Shown: piece by piece, positions 15,678-25,632 of the stretch
Layout: each line of letters begins with the position of its first letter
Position numbering within the stretch: position 1 is the stretch's first letter
Origin: Leptolyngbya sp. 'hensonii'
GTDB taxonomy: Bacteria > Cyanobacteriota > Cyanobacteriia > GCF-001939115
Reading direction: 5' to 3'
DNA length: 36,018 nucleotides
NCBI RefSeq assembly: GCF_001939115.1
Contig: NZ_MQTZ01000064.1
Coordinates: 1 to 36,018, forward strand
The notes under the pieces: model-generated
Seen by the model: only the letters and a program-made list of their open reading frames with translations
Database searches by the model: none
Told to the model about the DNA's origin: nothing
Translations under genes and position numbers: made by a program

Positions 15678-16805
15678 CTATGAAACCCGGTGTAAAGCAG
15701 GGAGAAAAAGATAAAAATGGGTCCAGCCATTTTCGCTCATGACTTGGATACTTCCTTCCAGTCGTTCCACCAGCTTCTTAACTAGCGTCAGCCCCAAACC
15801 ACTGCTTCCCTGGTTCCATCGATCGCCCCCTGGAACCCGATAGAATTGATCAAATAACTTGGGAATCACTTCACTTGCAAGGTCAGCTTCATTACTGACG
15901 GCAATCATAACCCCTGATATCCCATTTTCCCCCCCAGGGTTTTGCAGGGGAGCCCGATAAATTTCTAAGATGATTTTCCCCTTGGGAGCTGTATATTTAC
16001 AGGCATTATCCAGCAATTCTTCCAGCACATACTGTAAGTCCGCCCGATCGGAGAGCAAGTCCGGTAAATAGGGAGAAATCGTCACTTGCAGGCTTTGTTG
16101 ACGATCTTTAACCCGACGATAGAAAGGTTCAAGCACAATGGGAGCCCATTTCTGCAGGGTCAGAGATTCCAGTCTGGGCACTCGCCCATGGGCTGCTAAT
16201 TTTTGTAAGAGAATTAAGTCATTGAGCAGCTTAATTTCACGGGTGCATTCTGTTTCCAGCAGATCAAGATATTTTTTCTGTTGTTCTAAGGTTGGGATTC
16301 CCCGTAACATTTGAATAGCAATTTTAATATTGGTAATGGGTTCTCTCAGTTCATCCGCAGCAGTTTCAAGAAATTGCTCCTGAAAAAAATTGGTTTGATT
16401 TAATTGCACAATTCTGTCCTGTAATTGTAAGAAAACAGTCTGTTTCTTAAGGCGAACGGCGATCGCAGTTAAGAGATCAGCCTGTTTGAAGGGTTTGGCA
16501 ATATAATCATCTGCGCCCAAATTCATTCCCTGACGGAAATCATGGGTGGTCCCTTTCGCAGTTAAAAAAATGAAGGGAGTGAGGGCGGTGCTGGCATTGT
16601 TCCGGATCTGGGACAACACAGCATGGCCGTCTAACCCCGGCATCAGAATATCACAGATAATCAAGTCAGGCAGGAGCTGAAGTGCTTTTTGGAGGCCGAT
16701 TTGCCCATTTTCAGCTCCAACTGCCTCAAATCCCTCTGTATTGAGTAATTCAACAATATTTTCTAGTAAAGAGAATTCATCTTCAATGACAAGGATTTTC
16801 GGCAT
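15678..16805 (-). CDS. Receiver plus degenerate histidine-kinase protein (probable pseudokinase)
   Basis: The 375-residue protein starts MPKILVIEDE and has a normal receiver (D52 in ICDILMP, T82, K104). A HisKA-like helical hairpin and a HATPase_c-like domain follow. In the H box, AADELREPITN stands where SHELRTP is expected, so the phospho-accepting histidine is replaced by aspartate (D151). The G1 box is also lost: VSNEADL stands where D-x-G-x-G is expected. The N box (ELLDNACKY, N267) and G2 box (SSGLGLT) remain. It is probably unable to autophosphorylate and may act as a phosphorylation-dependent scaffold or regulator. The ATG overlaps the end of the CBS-PAS-PAS kinase gene by 23 bases, implying translational coupling and joint function. 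Confidence 0.88.
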   Translation of the reverse strand: MPKILVIEDEFSLLENIVELLNTEGFEAVGAENGQIGLQKALQLLPDLIICDILMPGLDGHAVLSQIRNNASTALTPFIFLTAKGTTHDFRQGMNLGADDYIAKPFKQADLLTAIAVRLKKQTVFLQLQDRIVQLNQTNFFQEQFLETAADELREPITNIKIAIQMLRGIPTLEQQKKYLDLLETECTREIKLLNDLILLQKLAAHGRVPRLESLTLQKWAPIVLEPFYRRVKDRQQSLQVTISPYLPDLLSDRADLQYVLEELLDNACKYTAPKGKIILEIYRAPLQNPGGENGISGVMIAVSNEADLASEVIPKLFDQFYRVPGGDRWNQGSSGLGLTLVKKLVERLEGSIQVMSENGWTHFYLFLPALHRVS

Positions 16806-18831
16806 GATCACCTGATACTTTCCCAGCAGGGAGCGTTACTGTAACCAGAGTCCCCCTGCCCGATTCACTTGCAACTGCAATATGGCCATGATGTAAATTT
16901 ACACATTGTTGCACGATCGTCAATCCTAAGCCTGTACCGGGTATTGTCCCCACATTAGTCCCACGCACAAAGGCAGTAAAGAGTTGTTTCTGGTCTTCCA
17001 TGGCAATGCCAATGCCATGGTCCTGGACCTGGATCACCAATTTTTCAGGATCACAGGTCAGTGTGAGTGAGACTTCCCCGCCTTCAGGAGAATACTTGAT
17101 AGCATTGGAAACGAGATTGATCAAAATATAGGTGAGAAGTTTTTGATCCAGACAAAAAAACTCACAATTTCCCAGGGAGGCAAACTTCAGAACATGCTGC
17201 GGGCCGCTCTGCAACTGGAAATCTTCCAATAAGGCATGACAGAATTCAATTAAATTCACAGGCGCGGGATTAAATTTTAGCCTTCCAGCTTCTGCTTGAC
17301 CCACAAACAAAACATCACTTAAAACTCTTGCGATCTGATCTACAGCATCAATAATTCTTTGCAACCGCAATTGTCGTTTTTCCTCCGTCCATTGCTGACC
17401 ATATCGTTGTAGAAGTTCAGTAGATGATAAAATCGTGCTCAGGGGGGTGCTAAACTCATGGGAAACGAGGGTAATAAATTGGGACTTGAGCTCGCTCAGC
17501 TCCCTTTCCTGGCGCAGGGCACTGAGGATTTCAGCTTCCGCCTGTTTACGATCGCTGATATCAATGCCGGTGCCCCAAATCTCCCACCCCGGCACCGGAA
17601 ATTTCTCACAGATACTGGACCAGGCGATCGTTTTAACCTGGCCATCTTTGCAGGTAATCGCCCATTCCCAATCCCGATAATACTTGCCTCGTCTGGCCCA
17701 CTCGACTAGCATGTGCTGGCGATAGGTTGGATCTGGATAAAGCAGCTCCATGGCTTTGGGGTTGTCCACAATCTCTGTTGCTGTATAGCCAGTGATCCTT
17801 TCACACTCTTGATTCCAGGCAATGATCTGCCCTGCGGCATTGAATGCATTCAGCATTACAGGCATGTTTTGCAACACCATGTGCAATCGCTCCTCACTTT
17901 CTCGGAAAGCCACTTCAATGGATTGGCGGTTGGCAATTTCCTGTTGTAACTGCGAGATTGTAGCGCTGAGTTCAGCCGTTCGCTGATTCACTCTGGCTTC
18001 CAGGTCAAGGTTCAATCGGCGCAGGGACAATTCTGCCTGTCGTTGTTCTGTAATATCCTGGACAACTGAGATGCTGAGGCGATCGCCCTCTGGCGTGGTG
18101 ATGACGACACAATTCTGGACAGCGTCCATTAGACTGCCATCCTTTTTAATGTACTGAAACGTTAGATTATTGGCGTAACAGTTACGCCAGAATTCGTCTC
18201 CCATGGTGTGAAAGGATTGAGCTGACTCAGAGGTCATGAACTGGTCTGCTCTCAACCCGATCACCTCTTCACGGTGGTAGCCCATGACCTCCAGCCACTT
18301 CAAATTGACATAGCAAAAACATCCCTCTTCGTTCAAGGAGTGCATCATCACAGGGGCATGTTCATAAAGTTGACGAAATCTGGCTGCACTCTCCTTGAGG
18401 GCCAGTTCCACCTGGCTGGCTACAACATCCAATTGTTCCAGATTCAGGGCCTGGAGTACCGAAGCTTTGGTAATCAAACCCACTACCTGTCTGGCAACGT
18501 TCACTACAGGGAGATAGTGAATGTGGGGATGCTGGATTAATCTGAGGACAAAAACAGTATCTGCAGCAGTAGCCTCAAACAGAGTCAGATAGCGGGTCTG
18601 CATCATCGCTGCAACGTCGATCGCCTTCAAGTCAAGGCCCAATTTCACAGCTCGCATCAGGTCTTTTGTGGTGAATAGACCCACAAGCTGCTGGTGGGTC
18701 ACCACTAGCAGGCAGCAGTTCCCAGACTCTTCCATCAGCATCAGGGCCTCAAATAGGCTCGTGTCTAACTCAATGATCATGGGCTTGGTATTGACCCAGG
18801 GCAAGATGGATAGCATCAGTTCTGATGTCAT
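16783..18831 (-). CDS. CBS-PAS-PAS sensor histidine kinase
   Basis: The 682-residue soluble protein begins with a pair of CBS domains (about 5-130), which in other proteins bind adenine nucleotides. A PAS domain (about 148-265) comes next, then a coiled coil (270-310), a second PAS (about 314-430), HisKA with H458 in VSHEFSTPLS, and HATPase_c (NLVSNAIKY, DHGIGI, GTGLGL). All catalytic motifs are present. The CBS pair suggests energy-status sensing, and PAS domains may add redox or ligand input; this is inference. ATG at 18831 is chosen over TTG at 18849; neither has a strong ribosome site. It overlaps the following degenerate kinase gene by 23 bases. Confidence 0.9.
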   Translation of the reverse strand: MTSELMLSILPWVNTKPMIIELDTSLFEALMLMEESGNCCLLVVTHQQLVGLFTTKDLMRAVKLGLDLKAIDVAAMMQTRYLTLFEATAADTVFVLRLIQHPHIHYLPVVNVARQVVGLITKASVLQALNLEQLDVVASQVELALKESAARFRQLYEHAPVMMHSLNEEGCFCYVNLKWLEVMGYHREEVIGLRADQFMTSESAQSFHTMGDEFWRNCYANNLTFQYIKKDGSLMDAVQNCVVITTPEGDRLSISVVQDITEQRQAELSLRRLNLDLEARVNQRTAELSATISQLQQEIANRQSIEVAFRESEERLHMVLQNMPVMLNAFNAAGQIIAWNQECERITGYTATEIVDNPKAMELLYPDPTYRQHMLVEWARRGKYYRDWEWAITCKDGQVKTIAWSSICEKFPVPGWEIWGTGIDISDRKQAEAEILSALRQERELSELKSQFITLVSHEFSTPLSTILSSTELLQRYGQQWTEEKRQLRLQRIIDAVDQIARVLSDVLFVGQAEAGRLKFNPAPVNLIEFCHALLEDFQLQSGPQHVLKFASLGNCEFFCLDQKLLTYILINLVSNAIKYSPEGGEVSLTLTCDPEKLVIQVQDHGIGIAMEDQKQLFTAFVRGTNVGTIPGTGLGLTIVQQCVNLHHGHIAVASESGRGTLVTVTLPAGKVSGDHAENPCH

Positions 18832-18946
18832 GATCAAATCCGCAATCAAGAGATCGGCACAACTAAACTCGCAATTCTGCTGGCTTCAACTCCCCAGCAC
18901 AGGTTCAAGGCAAGCCACCCAGTTAGCAGACTCTTCACCTTCTTTC

Positions 18947-20692
18947 TTAGGCAACTTCCAGCGGAAACAGACCTCTCCCCTCTGCCAACAGAACTTCATA
19001 CTCTGCGACTGGCAAAGGCCGACTAAATAAAAAACCCTGCATCGTTTGACAACCATGATTTTGCAAGAACTCCAACTCTGCTGGGATTTCCACCCCCTCC
19101 GCAATCACCTGTAAATTCAACCGTTGCGACATTTGCAAGACTGCCATCGTAATCGCGTTATTATAGCTTTCACTATGGACATTGTGAATAAAGCAACGAT
19201 CGATCTTGAGCGTATCAAAGGGAAATTGCTTCAGGTAACTGAGGGAGGCATAGCCGGTACCAAAATCATCGATCGCGATCTGGATGCCCAGCTTTTTTAG
19301 ATCATTCAGGGTTGAAATCGCCTCTGATTGATTCTGTAGTAGCGTGGTTTCCGTCAATTCTAGTTCCAGAGCTGTGGGGTCTAGATGGGTGATTTTCAAG
19401 ATTTGGGAAATAGTCTGAACCAGATGGGATTGAGAAAACTGCTGCCCAGAAAGGTTTACAGCTATCCGGAGGGTAGGAAATCCCCGTTCTCGCAATCGCT
19501 GAGTTTGCTGGCAAGCCGTTTGTAACACCCACTCCCCGATGGGGTTGATCAAACCGCTTTCTTCGGCCAGGGGAATGAAGTCTGCCGGACAAACCATCCC
19601 CCGCTCTCGATTGTGCCAGCGTAACAGGGCCTCTGCCCCTAACACCTTGCCCGTTTGCAAATCTAATTGGGGTTGATAGTAGACCTGGAACTCGGCATTT
19701 TCCAGGGCCGATCGCAGACTGGCTTCCAGGGCCAGTCGCTCCACCTGAAGTGGATTCACACTCGCCGTGTAGAAGCGGTATTGATTGCCACCCTGTTGCT
19801 GCACATGATGCATCACCAGATTGGCCTTATGCATCAACCCGTTAAGTTCAGGGCCATGTTCCGGATAAAGGGCAATCCCAATGCTGAGGGTGAGAAATAC
19901 ATCCTGTTGCTCTAACTGGAACGGTTGGGACAGTAAAACCAGAATCTGCTGACAGATGGCATGAATCGACTGTCTGTGCTTAATATTGGTGAGCAGAATT
20001 ACAAACTGGTCATCGCTTAAACGAGCCAGAAAGTCGTCCATATCCAGACAGGCCAGCAACCGTTGCGTGATGACACGAAGTAAATCATCTTCGGTATAGT
20101 CTGAACAAAAACAAAGCGCATCGAAATGATCAATCTTCAAAGATAAAATCGGAGTTAGGGCCTGATTGGCACGGATCTGGTTGAACTTTTCCTGCAGCAA
20201 TAGACGGGTGGGGAGACAGGTGACCGGATCATAATTGAGCCGCTCGCTGAATTCTGCCGTGATCGATTGCAGGACCTGGATATAGGGTTGGGTAATGGCA
20301 GCATGTTTGGCCAATCGGGTGGCGATCGCGGCCAGCAAATCATCCTGGGAGAAAGGTTTGGTTAGATAGTCATCCGCTCCCAGGCGCATTCCCTGTCGGA
20401 AGTCATGGGGGGCCGATCGAGCCGTCAGAAAGATGAGTGGAATGCCTGCAGTTCTAGGACTCTGGCGGAGTTGTTCCAGTACCGAAAACCCGTCTAGCTC
20501 CGGCATTGAAACATCACACAAAATCAGATCGGGCAACTCTTCCTGGGCCAGTTGAACACCCCTACGGCCATTCTCAGCTGCGATCGCTTCAAAACATTCC
20601 AGTTCCAGCAATTCCAAGAGATTTTCGCGAACCGAGTCTTCGTCTTCTATGACTAAAATCTTCGTCATTGGTTGTTCTAGTTGGGTTGTCAT
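18947..20692 (-). CDS. REC-GGDEF-EAL response regulator, likely c-di-GMP phosphodiesterase
   Basis: The 581-residue protein has a receiver (D60 in LCDVSMP), a GGDEF domain (about 150-310) and an EAL domain (about 320-570). The GGDEF motif is degenerate, reading SDDQF at 226-230, so cyclase activity is unlikely and the domain may serve as a regulatory site. The EAL domain keeps its signature E354-A-L and other expected residues: N413, E448, D475-D476, K496 and E532. It should therefore hydrolyse c-di-GMP under control of receiver phosphorylation. It is the last gene of the run starting at 24607, 6 bases after the REC-PAS kinase, and is the only clear output domain of the whole island. ATG at 20692; an ATG at 20668 is possible. 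Confidence 0.92.
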   Translation of the reverse strand: MTTQLEQPMTKILVIEDEDSVRENLLELLELECFEAIAAENGRRGVQLAQEELPDLILCDVSMPELDGFSVLEQLRQSPRTAGIPLIFLTARSAPHDFRQGMRLGADDYLTKPFSQDDLLAAIATRLAKHAAITQPYIQVLQSITAEFSERLNYDPVTCLPTRLLLQEKFNQIRANQALTPILSLKIDHFDALCFCSDYTEDDLLRVITQRLLACLDMDDFLARLSDDQFVILLTNIKHRQSIHAICQQILVLLSQPFQLEQQDVFLTLSIGIALYPEHGPELNGLMHKANLVMHHVQQQGGNQYRFYTASVNPLQVERLALEASLRSALENAEFQVYYQPQLDLQTGKVLGAEALLRWHNRERGMVCPADFIPLAEESGLINPIGEWVLQTACQQTQRLRERGFPTLRIAVNLSGQQFSQSHLVQTISQILKITHLDPTALELELTETTLLQNQSEAISTLNDLKKLGIQIAIDDFGTGYASLSYLKQFPFDTLKIDRCFIHNVHSESYNNAITMAVLQMSQRLNLQVIAEGVEIPAELEFLQNHGCQTMQGFLFSRPLPVAEYEVLLAEGRGLFPLEVA

Positions 20693-20698
20693 GATAAG

Positions 20699-22243
20699 TC
20701 ACTCGATCGAGTCGGAGACTGGCATGAATTTTCGGGAAATCACTCCTTCTGCTTCAACCAATCTGGCAACGACGGGAACCACAACTTTGAACACGGTACC
20801 TTTACCCACCTCACTGGTGACTTCAATTTTGCCCTGATGCAACTCTACGCATTGGTGGACAATAGCCAGCCCTAGCCCTGTTCCGGGAATATTGCCCACA
20901 TTACTGCCCCGACGAAAGATACTAAACAGCCGTTCCAGATCTGCTGGGGGAATCCCAATTCCCTGATCCGCAATCGAAAAATGAACTGCTTGGGGTTCAC
21001 AGACCAAGTTGACGAAAACCTTGGAACCCGAGGGTGAGTATTTAATGGCATTGCTGATTAAATTGGTCAGGATATGTCTGAGCAAATTCTCATCCAGTCG
21101 GTAGCACTGTCCCTGGGATCCTGGATGGCTGAAAATAATCTGGTGGGTGTCTCCCGCCTGCAACTGCATTTCCTCAATCAGCCCATGGCAGAATTCCAGC
21201 ACATCTAAAAGGACCGGGTTAAAGGGTAATTTACCAGCTTCAGCCTGATTAAACACCAGGACATGATTGAGCAGATGGGTCATCCGCTTCACCCCATTCA
21301 CAATATGGCGAAACCGCAATTGATTTTTCTCAGTGGAGACCTGATGGCTGTATTTCTGGAGCAGTTCCACTGAAGAGAGGATAGTCGTCAGAGGAGTCCG
21401 AAATTCATGGGAGACAATGGACAGGAAATTTGATTTCAACTCATTCAGCTCTTTCTCCCGCTCCAGGGTTTGCAAAATTTCTGCTTCAATCCGCTTACGC
21501 TCGGTCACGTCCCGCACATTGCAGACAAAGCCCCCATCATTCAAAGCTGTAATCAACAGTTCCTGGTAGAAGATCTCCTGGTTCAGGCGGCGGGCTATTA
21601 ATTCACCCCGCCAGTGACCGTCTCGCTGAATAGCTGGTTCAACCCATCTCCAGAGGGAGCCAAAACCAGAGTGCTGATGGAGCGCATCCAGGGTTGTTCC
21701 GAGAATGTCATCGGCAAACTGATAACCGTATAGATTCAGAAAAGCCTGGTTGACATAAATGTACTCCTGTCGGTCATTCAAAATCGCAATGCCTTCCATG
21801 GAGGCTGCCATTGCCGCCGACTGTTGATATAATACCTGCTGAATTTGCGATCGTTCGATCGCATACCGAATCGTACGAATCAGTAACTCTGGTTGAATCT
21901 GGCCCTTGACCAGATAATCCTGAGCCCCCTGTCGTAAGGCGGCCAGACCAATATCGGTATTGTTCAGCCCCGTCAACACCACAATAGGAAGCTCAGGGGC
22001 TGCCGCCCGTAGTCCAATCACACTCTCTAAACCCTGGGCATCCGGCAAAGACAGATCGGACAAGATAATCTCAAAAGGTTCCTGGTGAATTGCCGCAATT
22101 GCTGCATCAAGTCGTTCTACATGGCTAACAGTCCAAGTCAGAACTCCAGCCTCCTCCAGAGTTTCCTGTAGCAGGTCTGCATCAGCCGGATTGTCTTCAA
22201 CCAGGAGAATCCTCAAGTCTTGCTGCATAACACTACTGGCCAT
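20699..22243 (-). CDS. REC-PAS hybrid sensor histidine kinase
   Basis: About 514 residues from the ATG at 22243: receiver (about 9-130, D63 in LSDLSLP, T91, K113), PAS (about 138-248, ending DVTERKRIE), HisKA with H279 in [10 protein letters not shown], and HATPase_c ([21 protein letters not shown]). All motifs are intact and no membrane segment is present. The start overlaps the stop of the Rcp1-like regulator by 11 bases; an ATG at 22228 just after that stop is the alternative, and neither has a good ribosome site, consistent with translational coupling. Its kinase core closely resembles that of the CBS-PAS-PAS kinase (both have SSVELLQ/SSTELLQ, FCHxLxE and [15 protein letters not shown]), pointing to duplication within the island. 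Confidence 0.92.
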   Translation of the reverse strand: MASSVMQQDLRILLVEDNPADADLLQETLEEAGVLTWTVSHVERLDAAIAAIHQEPFEIILSDLSLPDAQGLESVIGLRAAAPELPIVVLTGLNNTDIGLAALRQGAQDYLVKGQIQPELLIRTIRYAIERSQIQQVLYQQSAAMAASMEGIAILNDRQEYIYVNQAFLNLYGYQFADDILGTTLDALHQHSGFGSLWRWVEPAIQRDGHWRGELIARRLNQEIFYQELLITALNDGGFVCNVRDVTERKRIEAEILQTLEREKELNELKSNFLSIVSHEFRTPLTTILSSVELLQKYSHQVSTEKNQLRFRHIVNGVKRMTHLLNHVLVFNQAEAGKLPFNPVLLDVLEFCHGLIEEMQLQAGDTHQIIFSHPGSQGQCYRLDENLLRHILTNLISNAIKYSPSGSKVFVNLVCEPQAVHFSIADQGIGIPPADLERLFSIFRRGSNVGNIPGTGLGLAIVHQCVELHQGKIEVTSEVGKGTVFKVVVPVVARLVEAEGVISRKFMPVSDSIE

Positions 22244-22685
22244 TCGGGGGAAGTTTAACCGCTGCCAGCCAGAAAGATTCAATCAACCGGATAATGCCAA
22301 TGAACTCTTCCAAGCCAACTGGCTTGGTAACGTAGCAATTGGCGTGCAACTGGTAGGTTTTCACAATGTCTTCCTCAGCGGAAGAAGTCGTGAGCACCAC
22401 GACGGGAATGGTATTCAATTCGGGGTCTGCTTTAATTTCTAAGAGAACTTCCCGTCCGTCTTTTCGAGGTAAGTTCAAATCTAAGAGAATTAAATCTGGA
22501 CGAGGAGCCTCGGTATAATCTCCTTCCCGGCGCAAAAAGGCCAGGGCCTCTACCCCATCTTCGACCACACTCAGGTTGTTGAGCACCTTACTTTCACTTA
22601 AGGTATCCACCGTCAGGTCAGCATCACTGGGAGAATCTTCCACCAGGAGGATTTCAATAGGTCTAACCGATTTATAAGAAATCAT
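22233..22685 (-). CDS. Rcp1-like single-domain response regulator
   Basis: The 150-residue receiver has D16/D21 near the acidic pocket ([12 protein letters not shown]), phospho-acceptor D69 in [14 protein letters not shown]99/T100 and K121 in [10 protein letters not shown]. This sequence style is that of Rcp1-type regulators, partners of cyanobacterial phytochromes and phytochrome-like kinases. There is no output domain. Its ATG overlaps the TGA of the upstream CHASE3 kinase in an ATGA arrangement, so the two are coupled and probably cognate; the kinase H box ([11 protein letters not shown]) is likewise of the phytochrome-like type. Confidence 0.93.
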   Translation of the reverse strand: MISYKSVRPIEILLVEDSPSDADLTVDTLSESKVLNNLSVVEDGVEALAFLRREGDYTEAPRPDLILLDLNLPRKDGREVLLEIKADPELNTIPVVVLTTSSAEEDIVKTYQLHANCYVTKPVGLEEFIGIIRLIESFWLAAVKLPPNGQ

Positions 22686-24607
22686 ACCATCGCCTCCAAA
22701 AGGACTTCGGCTTGAGGTTCATAGCGATCGGGAAGGGCAACATAAAACGTCGAGCCCTGCCCCACCTGAGATTCGACCCAGATACGCCCCTGATGCAGCT
22801 CTACAATTTTTTTGCAGATGGCTAATCCAATCCCGGTGCCACTGTATTTGCGGCGAGTGTGCAGCCGCTGGAAGAGAATAAAGATCCGATCGGTATATTG
22901 GGGATCAATGCCAATGCCATTGTCCTGGATGGAAAAGACCCACTCTGTGGCCTGCTGGGTTGCCGTAATGTGAATCACGGGTGGATCCTCTCCCCGATAC
23001 TTGATCGCATTGCCGATCAGATTTTGCACCAGTTGGGTAAGTTGTGTGACATCAGCCAGGACCGTGGGGAGTGGATCATAGGTAATTGTGGCGTTATTTT
23101 CTGAGATCCCGATCTCCAATGTCTTGCACACCTGCTGCACCACCTGATTACAATCGACTGGTGTCAGTTGCAATGTCTGTCGGCCCACCCGCGAATACAT
23201 CAACAGGTCATTAATCAGTTGTTGCATCCGAGATGCCCCATCCACCACATAGTTGATGTACTTTTCCGCCTTTTCATCCAGTTGACCTCGATATTTCTTG
23301 GCCAGCAGTTCTGTATAGCTGGCAACGGTTCGCAAGGGTTCCTGCAGATCATGGGAAGCAACGTAGGCAAATTGCTCCAGTTCCTGATTGGAGCGCAACA
23401 ATACTCCATTTAACTGATGGAGTTCAGCGGTTCGCTGTTGAATCCGTTCTTCCAGTTCGGCATAAACCTGAACATTTTCTATCGCCACAGCAGTGGTATC
23501 TGCCAGGGCCTGCAGCAACTTCACCTGGTCCACCTGAGGCTGATGGGGTTCTACCCAGTAATTCCCGATCGCCCCAATCGGCTGCATCGTCCGAATCGGC
23601 ACCATGACCATACTTTTCACGAAGGTCTGCTGATAGACTTCCTGGGGAATGCGGGCATCCTGCAAGATATCTTCGATCACCGCAGCCTGACGATTTTGCA
23701 TGGCCCAACCGCTAATGCACTGGTCTATGGGAAACCGTTCCCCTTTCCAGAGGGGGGCGATCGCATTCTCCTCAATGTAGTAGCACTGATCCTGTTCCCG
23801 CAAAACCAGGGTCGCGCCGTCAGCCCCAGTCAATTCCCGGGCCGCCTGCTTCACCACCGTCAGGATTGTATCCAGATCCCTTGCCATAGAGAGTTTCTGG
23901 ACTGCATTGACCAATTGTTCCATCCCGTGGGTGTAGCGTTCCAGTTTCTGGTTACTTTCCCGTAACGATCGTGCCTCCCGGTTCAATTGCAGAATTATCC
24001 CCGTAATCAGCAGAATCTGGAGCACCACACTCCCCACTGTGATCCAGGTAGCCAGGTCTCCCTGTTGTTCCTCATAAGAAGTTCGCTGATCCAGAAGCAG
24101 TCGCTGCTCGGATCGAAGCACGGTTGCAATGGCCCGAATCTCATCCATCAACTGCTTGCCCCGACCTATCTCCACGATTTTCTGCGCAGCTTCAAACCCC
24201 TGGGTCTGGCGGAGTTCAATGGTTTGCCCCATATTGAAGACCTTAGCCTGAACCCGCGATTGCATCTCCGTCAGTCGTTGTGCCTGGGCGGGCCGATCCC
24301 TGACTAAGGTGGCGAGCAGTTCTAACTCAGGTACGATCTTTCCAGTTGCTTCATCATAGGGCTGGAGGTATTGCTGGTTTCCCGTCAGCAGGTACCCTCG
24401 CTGTCCAGTCTCCGCATCCTTGAGATGGGACATCACCAGATCAATTTGCTCCAGGGTTTGATGGGCCTGCCGAACCTGCCTTGTGGTTTCGTGCAGTCGC
24501 CTCAGGCTGAAGTAGGAGAGCAGGGCAAGCCCGACTAAGGTTGCGATCGTAATTCCAAATCTAACTGTATTGAGCTTATCTACAGACCATTTCAAAGTCA
24601 GTCCCAT
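22682..24607 (-). CDS. CHASE3-GAF sensor histidine kinase of phytochrome-like type
   Basis: The 641-residue protein has membrane segments at about 15-34 and 187-207. They flank a mostly helical extracytoplasmic CHASE3 domain (about 36-185, with the motif [14 protein letters not shown]). A GAF domain follows (about 240-380), then HisKA with H419 in [12 protein letters not shown] and HATPase_c ([21 protein letters not shown]). The GAF domain lacks an obvious bilin-binding Cys-His context, so light sensing is not supported. ATG at 24607 has AAGG about 9 bases upstream and is preferred to TTG at 24613. It heads a compact four-gene run down to 18947. Inverted-repeat element C lies 40 bases upstream. 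Confidence 0.92.
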   Translation of the reverse strand: MGLTLKWSVDKLNTVRFGITIATLVGLALLSYFSLRRLHETTRQVRQAHQTLEQIDLVMSHLKDAETGQRGYLLTGNQQYLQPYDEATGKIVPELELLATLVRDRPAQAQRLTEMQSRVQAKVFNMGQTIELRQTQGFEAAQKIVEIGRGKQLMDEIRAIATVLRSEQRLLLDQRTSYEEQQGDLATWITVGSVVLQILLITGIILQLNREARSLRESNQKLERYTHGMEQLVNAVQKLSMARDLDTILTVVKQAARELTGADGATLVLREQDQCYYIEENAIAPLWKGERFPIDQCISGWAMQNRQAAVIEDILQDARIPQEVYQQTFVKSMVMVPIRTMQPIGAIGNYWVEPHQPQVDQVKLLQALADTTAVAIENVQVYAELEERIQQRTAELHQLNGVLLRSNQELEQFAYVASHDLQEPLRTVASYTELLAKKYRGQLDEKAEKYINYVVDGASRMQQLINDLLMYSRVGRQTLQLTPVDCNQVVQQVCKTLEIGISENNATITYDPLPTVLADVTQLTQLVQNLIGNAIKYRGEDPPVIHITATQQATEWVFSIQDNGIGIDPQYTDRIFILFQRLHTRRKYSGTGIGLAICKKIVELHQGRIWVESQVGQGSTFYVALPDRYEPQAEVLLEAMV

Positions 24608-24646
24608 GTTCAAAGACCTTAAATCACGGTTGGCAATGAGACGTAG

Positions 24647-24737
24647 TTGACTGACAAAACCCCTGAAACCCTTGAAATCCTGTCGGCTGGGTTTCGCTCT
24701 GCTCCACCCAACCCACGAGAAAAGTTTTGTCAGTCAA
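24647..24737. repeat. Inverted-repeat element, copy C (91 bp)
   Basis: Both ends are perfect 14-bp inverted repeats, TTGACTGACAAAAC at 24647-24660 and its complement at 24724-24737. The interior holds GGCTGGGTTTCGC and GCTCCACCCAACCC, which resembles the core of the other copies and the solo hairpin at 30191-30236. It is the cleanest copy and defines the ends of the family. Confidence 0.88.
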
Positions 24738-25499
24738 TTAGCACTGAGACTAACCTCGGAGTTAATTCTTCCCAGCTCTTTTCCTTAACTCAACTCCCAC
24801 CCCTTCCCGATCGAGAACTCGACAGAATGGAGCACGCAACCCCACAAGCTAAGGCAACCGGACATCTTTCCTGATCAATGGGCTTTGAGCATGAGCATAA
24901 GAGCTCTTATCGATGAATTTCATGTGAGAAATCACTAGAAAACCCCGACTCCCCTGAAGAAAAGGGGTAGCTACGCAGACACACTGAGTCCATTTTGGAC
25001 ATACGTAAGTGTTTCTACTGCATGAAATTTGCCGGGATAGCGATTTTTAGAATTCTTTAAAAATGCAGTCTGCTCAACCTATCGCTGAATGAGACCAAAG
25101 CCCTTGAAGACAGCCTACTTTAGAAGACCTGTACTGTTCTATTGCGGCCCATGATTCAGTCTCTCACAGTTGTGCAACTTTACTAAAAACTTTTTAAAAT
25201 AACTTAAGCTTGCGGAAAAAACGACTATCTCAAGTTAGGACCTCTGCAATTCCAGGACCAGGGCCTCTCGATCGCGCCCTGAGCGGCATCGAAGAGTCCA
25301 GAGCCACAAGGAATGGGATGGGAGCAGGGCCTCAAGCCGGTTTCGACTTCCTGCGACAGGCTGAGGACAAGCTGCCCTTACTTGGGTTGCGATCGCGTCA
25401 ACCTGTTCGCGTCGATCGATAAATTTCGGGTTTTCCCTTCTCCTTTGCCAATCTGACCACCCCTAAACCTGGAAACAGGCTGAAACTGTTGACTTAATG

Positions 25500-25508
25500 T
25501 GTTATATT
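25500..25508 (+). promoter_or_regulatory. Possible extended -10 promoter of the RRM gene
   Basis: TGTTATATT reads as an extended -10 element (TGn plus TATATT). It would place the transcript start near 25515 and leave a leader of about 118 bases, in keeping with the long leaders reported for cyanobacterial cold-inducible rbp genes. There is no good -35 at the right distance. Two copies of CT(A/G)GTATTGGC in the leader (25545-25555 and 25569-25579) may be regulatory. Confidence 0.35.
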
Positions 25509-25632
25509 GTTGGCGAGGATAAGTATCGGTTGAAGAATTTGTTTCTAGTATTGGCGAATTTTTTGCGTCTGGTATTGGCAGGCTTCTCTCCGAAATCTAA
25601 CTCTCTACACTTTTCCGATTTTGGAGAAAATT

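Larger units (their letters stand above)
24608..25632. other. Intergenic region with element C and a long leader
   Basis: About 1 kb separates the CHASE3 kinase from the divergent RRM gene. It contains element copy C (24647-24737), several HIP1-like GATCGC sites, a weak hairpin CCCCT/AGGGG near 24953-24968, and the probable promoter and leader of the RRM gene (about 25500-25632). A short TTG-started frame at 25210-25422 has no motif or ribosome site and is not called. No tRNA or known small RNA is recognised. Confidence 0.6.

Noticed and set aside
22682-24607. Phytochrome photoreceptor
   Set aside because: The kinase core is phytochrome-like, but the GAF domain has no recognisable bilin-binding cysteine context and no PHY domain, so only a CHASE3-GAF kinase is called.
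24916-25029. Inverted pair AATTTCATG...CATGAAATT about 96 bases apart
   Set aside because: Only nine bases with a long spacer and A/T-rich; expected by chance and not linked to any feature.
25210-25422. Plus-strand frame of 70 codons
   Set aside because: Starts with TTG without a ribosome site, contains HIP1-type sites, and has no motif.
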